NCBI RefSeq assembly: GCF_016811915.1
Contig: NZ_CP069127.1
Span: 684,001 to 748,000 of the forward strand
Direction of reading: 5' to 3'
DNA: 64,000 bases
From: Brevibacillus choshinensis
GTDB taxonomy: Bacteria > Bacillota > Bacilli > Brevibacillales > Brevibacillaceae
Shown here: positions 25,026 through 34,519 of the stretch, in pieces
How the letters are laid out: every line of letters begins with the position of its first letter
Numbering within the stretch: the first letter of the stretch is position 1
The notes under the pieces: generated by a model
What the model was told of the DNA's origin: nothing
Database searches by the model: none
Seen by the model: the letters and a program-made list of their open reading frames with translations, nothing else
Translations under genes and position numbers: made by a program

Positions 25026-27444
25026 AAGGTATTTCTCCCCGCGTCTCGCGAAAGTACTCCGTGACCTGTGGATGTACAAGGGACGCTCTCTCTTGGTGGT
25101 GCTGACCATTGCCGTCGGCGTATCCGGCGTCGGAGTCGTTGGACAAGCCATGGTCGTCCTGAGCCGTGCCATGGCAGATACACAGCATGCGGTGTCTCCT
25201 TCGCAAATTACATTGATGACCGCTCCGTTTTCGGATGAAGATATGGTGGAAGAACTCTTGGAAATTCCGAATCTTTCACAGGCGGAAGCTCTCAGCTACT
25301 ATCGTTTGCGGATCAATGTGACGGACGATGGCAGCGGCCAGCCTGACGCAGAGGCTTGGACAAATTTTGATTTATATGCGCTTCCCGATATTTCGCAGGC
25401 GCAGGTGGGGCGTATCACTCCCGAAGAGGATGTGAACGAATGGCCACCTGCAGATGGACAGCTTCTCCTGGAGCATCTGGCTGCGCAATACTTGGCGGTA
25501 AACGTGCATGACCGCGTGTGGATCGAGACTCCGGACAGCGAGCTTCATGCTCTCGCGGTGGATGGCACGGTGAGAAATCCGGGAATGGAGTCTGCCACTT
25601 TATCCCGGGTAGGCTCCGGTTTTGTTTCCATGAATTCCCTCGAGGATCTGGGATTGCCTGCTGGAACCAACATGATTGTCCTGCGCGTCCAAGGGGAGGG
25701 GACAGACCGTAAGCTGCTGGAATCGGTAGCAGCCTCGTCGAGAGAGCTGCTGCGAGACAGAGGGATCGAGGTGAAGTCGACCTTGATACCGGAGCCAGGA
25801 AAGCACTGGGCTTCGGATATCGTGATGTCGATGGGCTCGATTCTACAGTCTTTAGGGGCATTGACGCTCATTGCGGCAGCTTTCCTGGTCGTGAATACGA
25901 TGCTCGCCATTTTAGGCAGTCAGCTGCGGCAGATCGGTGTGATGCAAGTATTGGGAGCGGAGCCAAATAGCCTGATACGCCTGTATATGATACAGGCAGG
26001 CATATACGGGATCCTGGCACTCGCTGTCGGACTGCCTATCGGTTATGTGGGTGCGAGGGCATTGACCGGCCAATCCAACTACTTGCTGAATTTCCCAAGC
26101 GAAGGGTACAGCTTGTCGCTCGGAGTGATGGCCATGCAGGTGGCCATCGGTATTGGCCTTCCCTTGGCAGCTGCCTATCTGCCTGTCTGGCGGGGCACGC
26201 GCATCAGTGTAAGAGAGGCGCTGGGAGGAGCGGGGGCAAAGCGCGGACGCCACTCCCGGTTTGACCGATTCATGGAAGACATTCGGGGACTTCCTCGCCC
26301 GCTGTTGCTCTCCTTGCGCAATACCTTTCGGAAAAAGGGACGTTTGCTGCTTACTCTCGTTACGCTCGGTTTGGGCGGAGCGACGGTCGTCTCCGTTTTT
26401 AGCGTTCATGCATCCCTTATGAACACTCTCGATCAAACTCTGCAATATGCGGATTACGATGTGCGTGTCACGACGGCAGAGCCTCAGGCTGAAAGAGAGC
26501 TCGCCGACATTGCGATGAGTGCGCCAGGCGCCGTCCAGACAGAGCAGTGGGGTCTTATCCGCGCGCATCGTTTGTACGAGGATGGGAGCGAGAGTGCCGA
26601 GCTGACCGTGCATTCGCTCCCGGCAGACTCTGGATTCATTCATCCGCAGCTGCTTTCGGGGGAGTGGCTGCGTCCGGGTGAAGACGATTCGATCGTATTG
26701 GACTCGTATCTGCTCCGCTATTTCCCAGAGCTGCAAGTAGGGGATTCCATCGTACTGAAAATAGAAGGTGAAAAAGAACGGAAATGGCACATTAAAGGCT
26801 TCGCGCGAAAGACAATCGGCGAGGTCGTGAGCTACATAACCAAGGAAGGGATGGGGAGAGCGATCGGGGACGACTCGCAGGCATCTCTCATCCACCTGAG
26901 AATGGGGGAGCATGACTCCGCTTCCCAATCTGCTGCGCAGCGGGAGCTGAAAGAGCGGCTAAAAGAGGAAGGCTTCGAAGTGACGTCCACCGAAGTCACC
27001 ACGGAAATGCGCAGCATTCAGGAGGCTCGCATGAATATCGTGGTCGTTTTCCTATCTGCTATGGCGGTCTTGCTGACGCTTGTGTCTTCGCTTGGGTTGA
27101 CAGGAACAATGAGCCTGAATGTGCTGGAGCGGACTCGGGAGTTCGGCATTCTGCGTTCGATCGGTGCGACGGACGGGATGGTTGCTGGAATCGTCATGGC
27201 AGAAGGAGTGCTTCTCGGCATCATAGGCTGGGGAGCCGGCTGCCTTTTGGCAGTCCCCGTCTCCTATTGGCTGTGCCAATCCGTAGGGCTCTCGTTATAT
27301 CAGGCTCCGCTCGATCTGGTGTACTCGTGGACGGGTGTCGGTTATTGGTTGGGCACTGCAGTCGGGCTTTCCGCGCTCGCGAGTCTCATCCCTGCCTGGA
27401 ACGCTATTCGGCTGCCCATGCAGGAAATACTCGCGTACGAATAA
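25018..27444 (+). CDS. ABC transporter permease with two FtsX domains (MacB/LolC-like)
   Basis: The 808-residue membrane protein has the layout of duplicated FtsX permeases. A first membrane segment (SLLVVLTIAVGVSGVGVVGQ) is followed by a large extracytoplasmic domain, three membrane segments around 280-400 containing the LGAEPNSLIRLYMIQAG coupling motif, a second N-terminal-type segment near 440 (LLLTLVTLGLGGATVVSVFS), a second outer domain, and a final three-segment FtsX unit with RTREFGILRSIGATDGMVAG. Such permeases export lipids, peptides or drugs, or transmit mechanical force. It is followed by its ATPase 28 bp downstream and a membrane-fusion protein, so the set is an export complex. 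Confidence 0.88.
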   Translation: MNERYFSPRLAKVLRDLWMYKGRSLLVVLTIAVGVSGVGVVGQAMVVLSRAMADTQHAVSPSQITLMTAPFSDEDMVEELLEIPNLSQAEALSYYRLRINVTDDGSGQPDAEAWTNFDLYALPDISQAQVGRITPEEDVNEWPPADGQLLLEHLAAQYLAVNVHDRVWIETPDSELHALAVDGTVRNPGMESATLSRVGSGFVSMNSLEDLGLPAGTNMIVLRVQGEGTDRKLLESVAASSRELLRDRGIEVKSTLIPEPGKHWASDIVMSMGSILQSLGALTLIAAAFLVVNTMLAILGSQLRQIGVMQVLGAEPNSLIRLYMIQAGIYGILALAVGLPIGYVGARALTGQSNYLLNFPSEGYSLSLGVMAMQVAIGIGLPLAAAYLPVWRGTRISVREALGGAGAKRGRHSRFDRFMEDIRGLPRPLLLSLRNTFRKKGRLLLTLVTLGLGGATVVSVFSVHASLMNTLDQTLQYADYDVRVTTAEPQAERELADIAMSAPGAVQTEQWGLIRAHRLYEDGSESAELTVHSLPADSGFIHPQLLSGEWLRPGEDDSIVLDSYLLRYFPELQVGDSIVLKIEGEKERKWHIKGFARKTIGEVVSYITKEGMGRAIGDDSQASLIHLRMGEHDSASQSAAQRELKERLKEEGFEVTSTEVTTEMRSIQEARMNIVVVFLSAMAVLLTLVSSLGLTGTMSLNVLERTREFGILRSIGATDGMVAGIVMAEGVLLGIIGWGAGCLLAVPVSYWLCQSVGLSLYQAPLDLVYSWTGVGYWLGTAVGLSALASLIPAWNAIRLPMQEILAYE

Positions 27445-27472
27445 TTCGAGCAACTTTTAGGAGTGGGTTTCA

Positions 27473-28558
27473 TTGAGCGTCATCCTGAAGAATGTGCACA
27501 AATCGTATGAAAGCGAAAGCGGTGTGCATCCGGTCTTGAAGGGCATTGACCTGACGATTCAGCCGGGAGAATTCGTTGCGATCATCGGCAAGTCAGGGAG
27601 CGGGAAATCGACCCTCCTGAACATGATCACCGGGATTGACAGGCCGACTACTGGATCGGTTCGGGTCAACGATACGGATTTGCACAGCTTGCCTCCCAGA
27701 AAGTTGGCTCCGTGGCGAGGAAGACAGATCGGCGTGATCTTTCAATTTTTTCAATTGCTTCCGACTTTGTCTTTGCTGGAAAATGTCATGCTGCCCATGG
27801 ATTTTTGCGGGATGTATGCCCCGCGGGAACGCCTGCAACGCGCTATGGGGCTTCTCGAACAGGTGCAAATGGCCGAACATGCCCATAAAATGCCGTCAGC
27901 AGTCTCCGGTGGACAACAGCAGCGAGTCGCCATTGCCCGTGCTTTGGCAAATGATCCACCCATCATTGTTGCGGATGAGCCGACCGGAAGCCTCGATTCC
28001 AAAACGGCTGATTCCGTTTTCACGTTGTTTCGCCATCTCGTAGAGCGAGGCAAGACGGTCATCATGGTCACGCACGATAATGATCTCGCCCATCAGGTTC
28101 AACGGACAGTCGTCGTCGTAGACGGGGAGATCGTCAATGAATATGTCATGCAGGCTTTTCCGCATCTCGATGCTGAGCAGTTGGGCCATCTGCATTCGCG
28201 GTTGGAGAGAGTATTTGTTCCGGCGGGATCTATGATCATCCAGGAAGGCGACGAGGCTGACCGTGCGTATATCATCGTTTCTGGGGAAGCTGACGTGCTC
28301 ATTCATCAAGGATTTGGGGAAGATCGTGTCGTCAACCGCTTAGAGCCAGGCCAATACTTTGGTGAAATCGCATTGATCCATGGGAGCCGGCGCACGGCCT
28401 CGGTCCGGGCGAGGGAGGACATGGAGCTGCTAGCATTCGGGAAAGAAGAGCTCAGTGGACTGTTAAACCGCTCCACCATGACAGTAGAAGAGATGAACCA
28501 AGAGGTGAGGGAGCGGTTGGCACAGCTCGCGACAATGAAACAGGCAGTCATGAAATAG
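27473..28558 (+). CDS. ABC transporter ATPase fused to a cyclic-nucleotide-binding domain
   Basis: Residues 1-225 form a LolD/MacB-type ATPase: Walker [10 protein letters not shown] (39-47), the Q-loop [16 protein letters not shown], the signature VSGGQQQR and Walker [14 protein letters not shown]. From about 235 a cNMP-binding domain follows ([20 protein letters not shown], then [20 protein letters not shown]). Its phosphate-binding cassette keeps the G-E-x-A-L...R-T-A residues needed for a cyclic nucleotide. The fusion is unusual; most ATPases of this group end near residue 230. The start is TTG after AGGAG. It sits between permease and adaptor genes. Confidence 0.9.
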   Translation: MSVILKNVHKSYESESGVHPVLKGIDLTIQPGEFVAIIGKSGSGKSTLLNMITGIDRPTTGSVRVNDTDLHSLPPRKLAPWRGRQIGVIFQFFQLLPTLSLLENVMLPMDFCGMYAPRERLQRAMGLLEQVQMAEHAHKMPSAVSGGQQQRVAIARALANDPPIIVADEPTGSLDSKTADSVFTLFRHLVERGKTVIMVTHDNDLAHQVQRTVVVVDGEIVNEYVMQAFPHLDAEQLGHLHSRLERVFVPAGSMIIQEGDEADRAYIIVSGEADVLIHQGFGEDRVVNRLEPGQYFGEIALIHGSRRTASVRAREDMELLAFGKEELSGLLNRSTMTVEEMNQEVRERLAQLATMKQAVMK

Positions 28559-28592
28559 CAGAGATCTTCCGAGAGAGGAAAGATAGGGGACA

Positions 28593-29828
28593 ATGCGCAA
28601 TAAACGATGGTTTTTCCTGGGTGCCGCACTTCTGCTCGCAGGCGGAGGAGCATGGTACGCCTTGGGAGCAGCTGCTTCTGTAAAAGCAGTAAACATACAG
28701 CAGGCTGACTTGGTACAGTATGTTCAGGCAACTGGCCAGGTAAAAGCCGCGACAGAGCAATCTTTTTTTGCCCAGACGAGCGCCAAACTGCTGCATGTCT
28801 ATGTAAAGGAAGGGGACCGCGTACAGGCAAATCAACTGCTTGCCGAGCTCGATCCCACCGATGCGCAGTACAAGCTAGAGCAACTCGGTTTGCAGCTGGA
28901 GCAGGTACAGGCGGAATGGTCCAAACTGCTGGAAGGGCCAAAGGCGGAAGAAGTGAAGGTACTCGAAGAGAGCGTACGTCAGCAAGAAATCAACTTGGAG
29001 GTCAAGACGAGAGAATGGAATCGCTTGAAGGAAGAGTACGAGGCCGGTGCCGTGCCTCGAGCGGAGTGGCAGAAAAAGGACGATGAACGGAAGCTGGCAA
29101 AGTCAGGTCTCGATGAAGCAAAGCATAATCTCGCACTGCTACATGCCGGACCAGGTGCATCCGATGAAGCAAAGTATCAGGCGAAAGTAAAAGAGATACA
29201 GCTGCAGCGGGAGCAATTGACGAATGAACTGCAAAGCATGCGGATCATGGCCAAGGGGAACGGAACGGTTACAGAGGTGCCAGCCAAAGAAGGGCAATGG
29301 GTAGCGGAGGGTACAGAGCTGCTGACGGTGGCAGATCTGTCTACTCTTCAGGTCGTATCAGATGTGAAGGAAACGTACATCTCGCAAATACACCTCGATC
29401 AAGAAGCAGTCATCGAAGGGGCTGCCATCGGCAAAGAACAGCTGAGCGCACGCGTAACGAAGATGGCTAGTGTTGCGAAGCCTGCCTCCGGGGTCAATCC
29501 AGACAAAAAGGCAGTTGTGGAAGTCACTCTTGCGGTTGAGGAAGGAGGCGCGAAGCTGCTCCCTGGCTATCATGTGGATGTGAATTTTGTCATCCATGAA
29601 GCAGAATCAGCTATTCAGGTCCCCATCGGTGCCGTGAAGCGAGGGGCAGATGGCCTTCCTTTCGTATGGACGGTGCAGGGGGAGAAGGCGGTCCGCGTAC
29701 CAGTCGAAACCGGGATCAAAAACGATACGTTCATCGAGGTGAAAAAAGGTCTCGCCAAAGACAGCCTGGTGATTGTGAATGTGCCGGATTCATTGCGGGA
29801 TCACCAAAGGGTGACCTTGATCCCCTGA
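28593..29828 (+). CDS. Membrane-fusion/adaptor protein (HlyD/YknX-like)
   Basis: The 411-residue protein has one N-terminal membrane anchor (WFFLGAALLLAGGGAWYALG). A half-motif of the lipoyl domain (ATEQSFFAQTSAKLLHVYVK then EGDRVQANQLLAELD) is followed by a long coiled-coil hairpin (about residues 95-215), the second lipoyl half (GNGTVTEVPAKEGQWVAEGT) and a beta-barrel domain. This is the adaptor of MacAB- or YknXYZ-type exporters, here acting outside the cytoplasmic membrane of a Gram-positive cell. It closes the three-gene operon and is followed by a bidirectional terminator. Confidence 0.9.
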   Translation: MRNKRWFFLGAALLLAGGGAWYALGAAASVKAVNIQQADLVQYVQATGQVKAATEQSFFAQTSAKLLHVYVKEGDRVQANQLLAELDPTDAQYKLEQLGLQLEQVQAEWSKLLEGPKAEEVKVLEESVRQQEINLEVKTREWNRLKEEYEAGAVPRAEWQKKDDERKLAKSGLDEAKHNLALLHAGPGASDEAKYQAKVKEIQLQREQLTNELQSMRIMAKGNGTVTEVPAKEGQWVAEGTELLTVADLSTLQVVSDVKETYISQIHLDQEAVIEGAAIGKEQLSARVTKMASVAKPASGVNPDKKAVVEVTLAVEEGGAKLLPGYHVDVNFVIHEAESAIQVPIGAVKRGADGLPFVWTVQGEKAVRVPVETGIKNDTFIEVKKGLAKDSLVIVNVPDSLRDHQRVTLIP

Positions 29829-29856
29829 GGATAGGGAGTCTGCCATACATGGATAA

Positions 29857-29904
29857 AAACGGGCAGAACGGTCGAATGGCATTGCCAGACCGTCCTGCCC
29901 GTTT
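29857..29904. terminator. Bidirectional terminator
   Basis: AAACGGGCAG pairs with CTGCCCGTTT, with a further ACGGTC/GACCGT inner stem. It lies between the exporter operon and the convergent SDR gene. Confidence 0.85.
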
Positions 29905-29913
29905 CATTTAGCC

Positions 29914-30647
29914 TTAGCTCGTCAAGCCGCCATCCACGGGAATAATCGCTCCGTTCATATAGCTGGCTTCGTCTGATGCCAGGAAGCATACGACATTTGC
30001 AATTTCATGGGCGTAGCGGGGCGCCGCGACGGTCCATTCTGCTCCGGGTTGGACATTTCCATCCCTTTGGTCATATTGGTGAGCACGCCTCCAGGGCAGA
30101 TCGCATTGATCCGGATTCCCTGTGGGCCGTACTCTACGGCAGCCGTTCGCGTCAGGCCGACGACCCCATGCTTGCTTGCAGAGTAGACCCCGAGATGCGG
30201 GCAGCTTTCGATCCCGGCAGCTGAAGAGGTGTTCACGATGACTCCGGATTGCTGCTGCTCCATGACCTTGAGCACATGCTTGATCCCGAGGAACACGCCT
30301 TTCAGGTTGACGGCCATGATGCGGTCAAACATTTCTTCTGTCTGGTCTGCCAAAGGCGCAGGCGCTCCGAGAACTCCCGCATTGTTGAAGAACACATCGA
30401 TGCTTCCGTACGTTTCCATCGCTGCCGCTACATATTTCTCCACGTCGGCATTCTTCGATACATCCGCCTGGACGAAGATTCCCTCTCCACCGAATTCCTT
30501 GACCAAAGTCAGTGATTCCTTGCCAAGCTGCGCGTCATAATCGACGAGCACGACACGATAGCCTTGTCCCGCCAGTTTCAGGCTTGCTGATCGGCCGATG
30601 CCTCCGCCAGCCCCCGTAATGACCGCTACACGATTTTGTCCGGACAT
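29914..30647 (-). pseudogene. SDR-family alcohol dehydrogenase with a -1 frameshift near its end
   Basis: Residues 1-205 are a normal classical short-chain dehydrogenase: TGAGGGIGRSASLKLA for NAD(P) binding, FNNAGV, and the catalytic S plus YSASKHG (Y-x3-K). At about 30026-30034, after NPEQNGP, one base seems to be missing. The annotated-length frame would run on to a false end near 29955, whereas shifting by one base restores [20 protein letters not shown] and then [16 protein letters not shown] before the TAA at 29914. So the genuine C-terminus is present but out of frame. The start ATG at 30647 follows GGGGG. It is last in the hydrolase-monooxygenase set and may supply the alcohol-oxidising step. 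Confidence 0.8.
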
Positions 30648-30704
30648 GTGTATACCCCCATTTCGTATCATTCAAAAGCTTTGCCGAGCAAGACGGTTGT
30701 CCAC

Positions 30705-32318
30705 TTAGGACACAATCTTGGGAGAGGGTGCGAGTGTGAAGCCTTCGTATCCTTTTGCAGCTATATCACTGCAAATCTGACGGTAGCTGCCAAATCCCCC
30801 GAGATAGATGAGGAAGCTTCGCGGCTTGCCTGCGATATTGGCGCCGGTGTACCAGGAATCGGCCTTGGGATACAGCGTGGCGTCTGCGACTTCCTTGCAG
30901 TGACGGCTCCAGGCGGCTTCTGCTTCTGGCGTCGCTTCGATCGTCTCCAGCCCGTTCTGGCGCATATACGTGAGGCAATCGCCGATCCAGTCGACATGCT
31001 GCTCGATCGCCAGCGGCATGTTTGCGAGGACGGAGGGACTCTCCGGGCCGGTAATCATAAAGAAGTTGGGGAAGCCTGCGTTTGCGAGACCGAGATAGGT
31101 CTGGACGTTGGAGCCCTCTGACCATTTTTCCTTGAGTGTCCATCCATCCTTGCCGCGAATATCGATCTTCAGCAGGGGACCTGTCATGCCGTCGTAGCCC
31201 GTCGCAAACACGAGGATATCCAGCTCGTACTCGGCATCGGCTGTTCGCAGACCTTTGGGAGTGATCTCCACAATGGGTGCCTTTTTCACGTCCACCAATG
31301 TGACGTTCTCACGGTTGTACGTCTCATAGTAATGCGTGTCGAGAATCGGTCGCTTGGTCCCAAAATAGTAAGAAGGGAGCAGCTTTTCGGCCACCTCGGG
31401 ATTGTGGACCGTCTCGCGGATTTTGCTGCGGATGAATTCGGCTGCCGTCTCGTTCGCGGCTTCGTTCATGGTCAGATCGTGATAGGCGTACGAGAGGAAA
31501 AAGCCGCCTTTTGCCCAGGCTTCCTCATAGACTTGCTGACGGACGTCCTGCGGGTCTTCCAGTGCCGAGCGGACGCTGGGTGCGATCGGGAAGCCGCCCC
31601 ATGATTCACGCATTTGCGGGATGATCTCCGGGTAGCTTTCTTTTGTTTGGCGGATGAATTCGTCCGAGTAGGGATGGTTCCTCGCGGGGATGGTATATTG
31701 CGGCGTTCGCTGAAAAACCGTGAGATGCTCGGCTTCCTGGGCGATGACAGGGATGGACTGCACCCCGCTGGAGCCGTTGCCGATCACTCCGACTCGCTTC
31801 CCTTTGAAATCGACTTTTTCGTTCCGTGGCCATTGCCCGGTGTGGTACCACTCGCCCCCGAACTGCTCCAATCCCTTGAAGGGAGGAAGGTTGGCAGCGG
31901 ACAGGCAGCCTACGCCGGAAATGAAATACGTCGCGGAGACTTGCGTGCCGTCGTCGAGGGTAATCAGCCACTTGCGGGTCGCTTCCTGGTAATGGGCCGC
32001 TGTCACTCTCGTCTCAAACTGGATGTCGCGGCGCAAATCGAATTTGTCCGCTACGAAATTGAGGTAACGCAAGATTTCCGGTTGCTCGGGATAGCGGGAA
32101 GACCAGGTCCACTCTTGGAGAAGCTCAGCGGAGAAGGTATAGTTGTAATAGATGCTTTCCGAGTCGCAGCGTGCACCGGGATAGCGATTCCAGTACCAGA
32201 CACCTCCGACACCATCCCCAGCCTCGTAGACACGAGCAGTGAAACCAGCCTCGCGCAGACGGTGGAGCATATACAGCCCGGAAAAGCCAGCTCCGATCAC
32301 GATCGCATCATAACTCAT
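30705..32318 (-). CDS. Flavin-dependent Baeyer-Villiger monooxygenase
   Basis: The enzyme is predicted to use FAD, NADPH and O2 to turn a ketone into an ester or lactone. It has the FAD-binding GAGFSG (residues 9-14), the GGVWYWNRYPGARCD segment typical of cyclohexanone-monooxygenase-like proteins, the fingerprint FxGxxxHxxxW as FGGEWYHTGQW (153-163), and the NADPH motif GNGSSG. Length 537 fits. Its start overlaps the upstream hydrolase gene by 11 bp, and an SDR gene follows. That order gives alcohol dehydrogenase, monooxygenase and lactone hydrolase, as in the chnABC pathway for cyclohexanol. The true ketone is unknown. Confidence 0.92.
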   Translation of the reverse strand: MSYDAIVIGAGFSGLYMLHRLREAGFTARVYEAGDGVGGVWYWNRYPGARCDSESIYYNYTFSAELLQEWTWSSRYPEQPEILRYLNFVADKFDLRRDIQFETRVTAAHYQEATRKWLITLDDGTQVSATYFISGVGCLSAANLPPFKGLEQFGGEWYHTGQWPRNEKVDFKGKRVGVIGNGSSGVQSIPVIAQEAEHLTVFQRTPQYTIPARNHPYSDEFIRQTKESYPEIIPQMRESWGGFPIAPSVRSALEDPQDVRQQVYEEAWAKGGFFLSYAYHDLTMNEAANETAAEFIRSKIRETVHNPEVAEKLLPSYYFGTKRPILDTHYYETYNRENVTLVDVKKAPIVEITPKGLRTADAEYELDILVFATGYDGMTGPLLKIDIRGKDGWTLKEKWSEGSNVQTYLGLANAGFPNFFMITGPESPSVLANMPLAIEQHVDWIGDCLTYMRQNGLETIEATPEAEAAWSRHCKEVADATLYPKADSWYTGANIAGKPRSFLIYLGGFGSYRQICSDIAAKGYEGFTLAPSPKIVS

Positions 32319-33264
32319 GCTGCATCAGCCTCCCTTGATTCGCAGTCTCATCTAAAAACCGAGAGATTCTGGCCAGGATCGCGTCGATTCGCTCCGAGAA
32401 ATGCAGGACATTGGAGAAGTAACCGTGAACCAAGCCTTCCTCACAGACCGATTCGACCCTGACCCCTGCTTCCTGCAAGCGCTTGGCGTACGCCAGACCT
32501 TCGTCGCGCAGCACATCAAACTCTGCGGTGATCACGAATGCGGGAGGGAGCTTGCCGAGGTCCTCAGCCAGCAAAGGAGCGACATACGGGTTTACCCGGT
32601 CTTCACCTTTGACGTAGTGCTCGCCAAACCACATCATCAGCTCGCGGTCCAGACCGAATCCTTTTTGGAACGATTCATACGATCGAGTGGTATAATCGAG
32701 ATTGGTGACCGGATAGAACAACACTTGAGCGGCAATGGAAGGACCGCGTTCATCCCGGGCTTTCAGCGCGACGACTGCAGCCAGATTCCCGCCAGCGCTG
32801 TCCCCGCCGACGACGATGTTGGAAGCGTTTCCATGAATGTCCGAAGCATGCTCATGGACCCACTTCAAAGCGGCATAGCAATCCTCTACAGGAGTCGGAT
32901 ACGGATGCTCAGGAGCGAGCCGGTACCCTACAGAAACGACGACTCGGCCTGTGCGATTGGCGAGCAGACGGCAGCTTGCATCGGTCATCTGGATGTCACC
33001 GATGACCCAACCGCCGCCATGATAGTAGACAAAGAGAGGCATGGGACCTTGCCCTTCCGGAGTGTAGATCCTCACAGGGATATGGGTATCGCCATCGACC
33101 GGGATTGTTCGGTCCTCTACTTTTGCGAGGGGGGCCAGCTCTACGTTCAGCGGGGGAGCTTGAGAGAGTAACTCTCGAACGGCATGCGGTTCCATCGATG
33201 GGAAGCTCGACATCACTTGAAACATTTCCACATGCATCACTGCTTTTGGGTCCAGGTTTGCCAC
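32308..33264 (-). CDS. Alpha/beta hydrolase of the hormone-sensitive-lipase family
   Basis: This 318-residue cytoplasmic esterase has the oxyanion-hole HGGG (residues 82-85), the nucleophile elbow GDSAGG with Ser156, the Asp in ITAEFDVLRDEGLAYA and the His in EEGLVHGYFS. Family members cut short esters and lactones; beside a Baeyer-Villiger enzyme the likely substrate is the lactone or ester it makes (compare ChnC). It is the first gene of the minus-strand operon, and a LuxR-type regulator is divergent, 149 bp away. Confidence 0.9.
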   Translation of the reverse strand: MANLDPKAVMHVEMFQVMSSFPSMEPHAVRELLSQAPPLNVELAPLAKVEDRTIPVDGDTHIPVRIYTPEGQGPMPLFVYYHGGGWVIGDIQMTDASCRLLANRTGRVVVSVGYRLAPEHPYPTPVEDCYAALKWVHEHASDIHGNASNIVVGGDSAGGNLAAVVALKARDERGPSIAAQVLFYPVTNLDYTTRSYESFQKGFGLDRELMMWFGEHYVKGEDRVNPYVAPLLAEDLGKLPPAFVITAEFDVLRDEGLAYAKRLQEAGVRVESVCEEGLVHGYFSNVLHFSERIDAILARISRFLDETANQGRLMQHEL

Positions 33265-33412
33265 ATCAGATCTCCCTTTCTCGAGTGGATGGTTTCATCA
33301 CTCTGCCAAACGCTCTGGCGTGCATCGTGACTATCCTCAGCATAGTTCGAATGATAAAATCTGAATATTCCTCATTTTTCGCATGCAACTTACCCGAAAA
33401 GGAGATGATCAG

Positions 33413-34105
33413 ATGGTTTCCACTACTACCTTTCAGGAGCAAATGCAAAAGCTCGAGGCCGTGTCAAGCCATGAGGAGCAATTGTACATGATCCTCCAGA
33501 TTTACCTGGAGCTCTTTCCCGTACGCAATGCATACCTCATGAGATACTCACCGCTCGGGCATTTGGCTGAAGGCATCATTTCCTTGCAAGCGACGGGGAT
33601 GGTTCACATAGGGGAGATACGAGAAGACGTCCGTTCCTACCCTATTATTTTCACCGCCATTCGGGAGCGCCAGGCCAAGTTTTGTACGGGTATTGACTAT
33701 CTCAAGCAAATGAGCACCAAGGACATCATGCCTTCATCCATCCATTCCATGCTCGTGGTGCCCATCTGCAGCGGGCCTGTCGTCGTCGGATATATTTGCA
33801 GCTCTGATTTTGACCCGCTGCCCTTTGACGAGAGCTTGCTGCCGTCTATGACGATGTATGGCAAACAGGTGGGTAGACTGATGCTAGGCTCCGCCGGCGC
33901 GGATAATGAACAGCACGTGCTGAGCAAAAGGGAACTGGAGGTCATGCGGCGAATAGCGTGGGGAGAAAATACAAAAGAAATGGCAGATTCGATCAAGATT
34001 AGTGAGTTCACCGTGAAGCAGTACGTCAAATCCGCCATCAAAAAGCTGGGAGCACAAAATCGGTCCCATGCGATCGGGGAGCTGTATCGCAGAGGGTATA
34101 TGTAA
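33413..34105 (+). CDS. LuxR-type transcriptional regulator with GAF-like domain
   Basis: The 230-residue protein has a GAF-like sensory domain (about residues 15-155, ending LPSMTMYGKQVGRLMLG). A C-terminal LuxR/GerE helix-turn-helix reads LSKRELEVMRRIAWGENTKE, then MADSIKISEFTVKQYVKSAI. The ATG at 33413 follows AAAAGGAG; an earlier ATG at 33383 has no signal. It is divergent from the hydrolase-monooxygenase-SDR operon, which is its most likely target, in response to the substrate or an intermediate. That link is inferred from position. Confidence 0.85.
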   Translation: MVSTTTFQEQMQKLEAVSSHEEQLYMILQIYLELFPVRNAYLMRYSPLGHLAEGIISLQATGMVHIGEIREDVRSYPIIFTAIRERQAKFCTGIDYLKQMSTKDIMPSSIHSMLVVPICSGPVVVGYICSSDFDPLPFDESLLPSMTMYGKQVGRLMLGSAGADNEQHVLSKRELEVMRRIAWGENTKEMADSIKISEFTVKQYVKSAIKKLGAQNRSHAIGELYRRGYM

Positions 34106-34134
34106 CGGGAGCGAAGTGCAGAAAGGAGCTGTCC

Positions 34135-34506
34135 ATGGTTGTAAAGGTAGACCAAAGAGGGGATTCAAAAGTCGCGATAGTCGTACATGATGAAGTCGTG
34201 ATCAACAGTGTGCAGGATGCGCTGGACCTGATCGCAAATGTCCACTATAACGACGGATGCGACAAAATGATCGTGAAAAAAGAGCACATCACAGAAGATT
34301 TCTTTGAACTCAAAACAAGGCTGGCCGGAGAAATCCTGCAAAAATACACGAATTACCAAATGAAGCTCGCCATTGTCGGGGACTTTAGCGGGTATAGCAG
34401 CAAGAGCCTAAGCGATTTCATCTATGAGAGCAACAAAGGGAAAAGCGGCGTCTGGTTCCTCGGAACCGAAGCAGAAGCGCTCGATGTGCTGCATCAGAAC
34501 GGATGA
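34135..34506 (+). CDS. DUF4180-family protein
   Basis: The 123-residue protein matches the small DUF4180 family: VINSVQDALDLIANVHYNDG, KKEHITEDFFELKTRLAGEI with LQKYTNYQMKLAIVGDF, and a C-terminal WFLGTEAEALDVL. The family has a strand-helix pattern like STAS domains and no known activity. GAAAGGAG precedes the ATG. It stands between the LuxR regulator and an acetyltransferase on the same strand. Confidence 0.75.
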   Translation: MVVKVDQRGDSKVAIVVHDEVVINSVQDALDLIANVHYNDGCDKMIVKKEHITEDFFELKTRLAGEILQKYTNYQMKLAIVGDFSGYSSKSLSDFIYESNKGKSGVWFLGTEAEALDVLHQNG

Positions 34507-34519
34507 GGAAGAGGAATGG

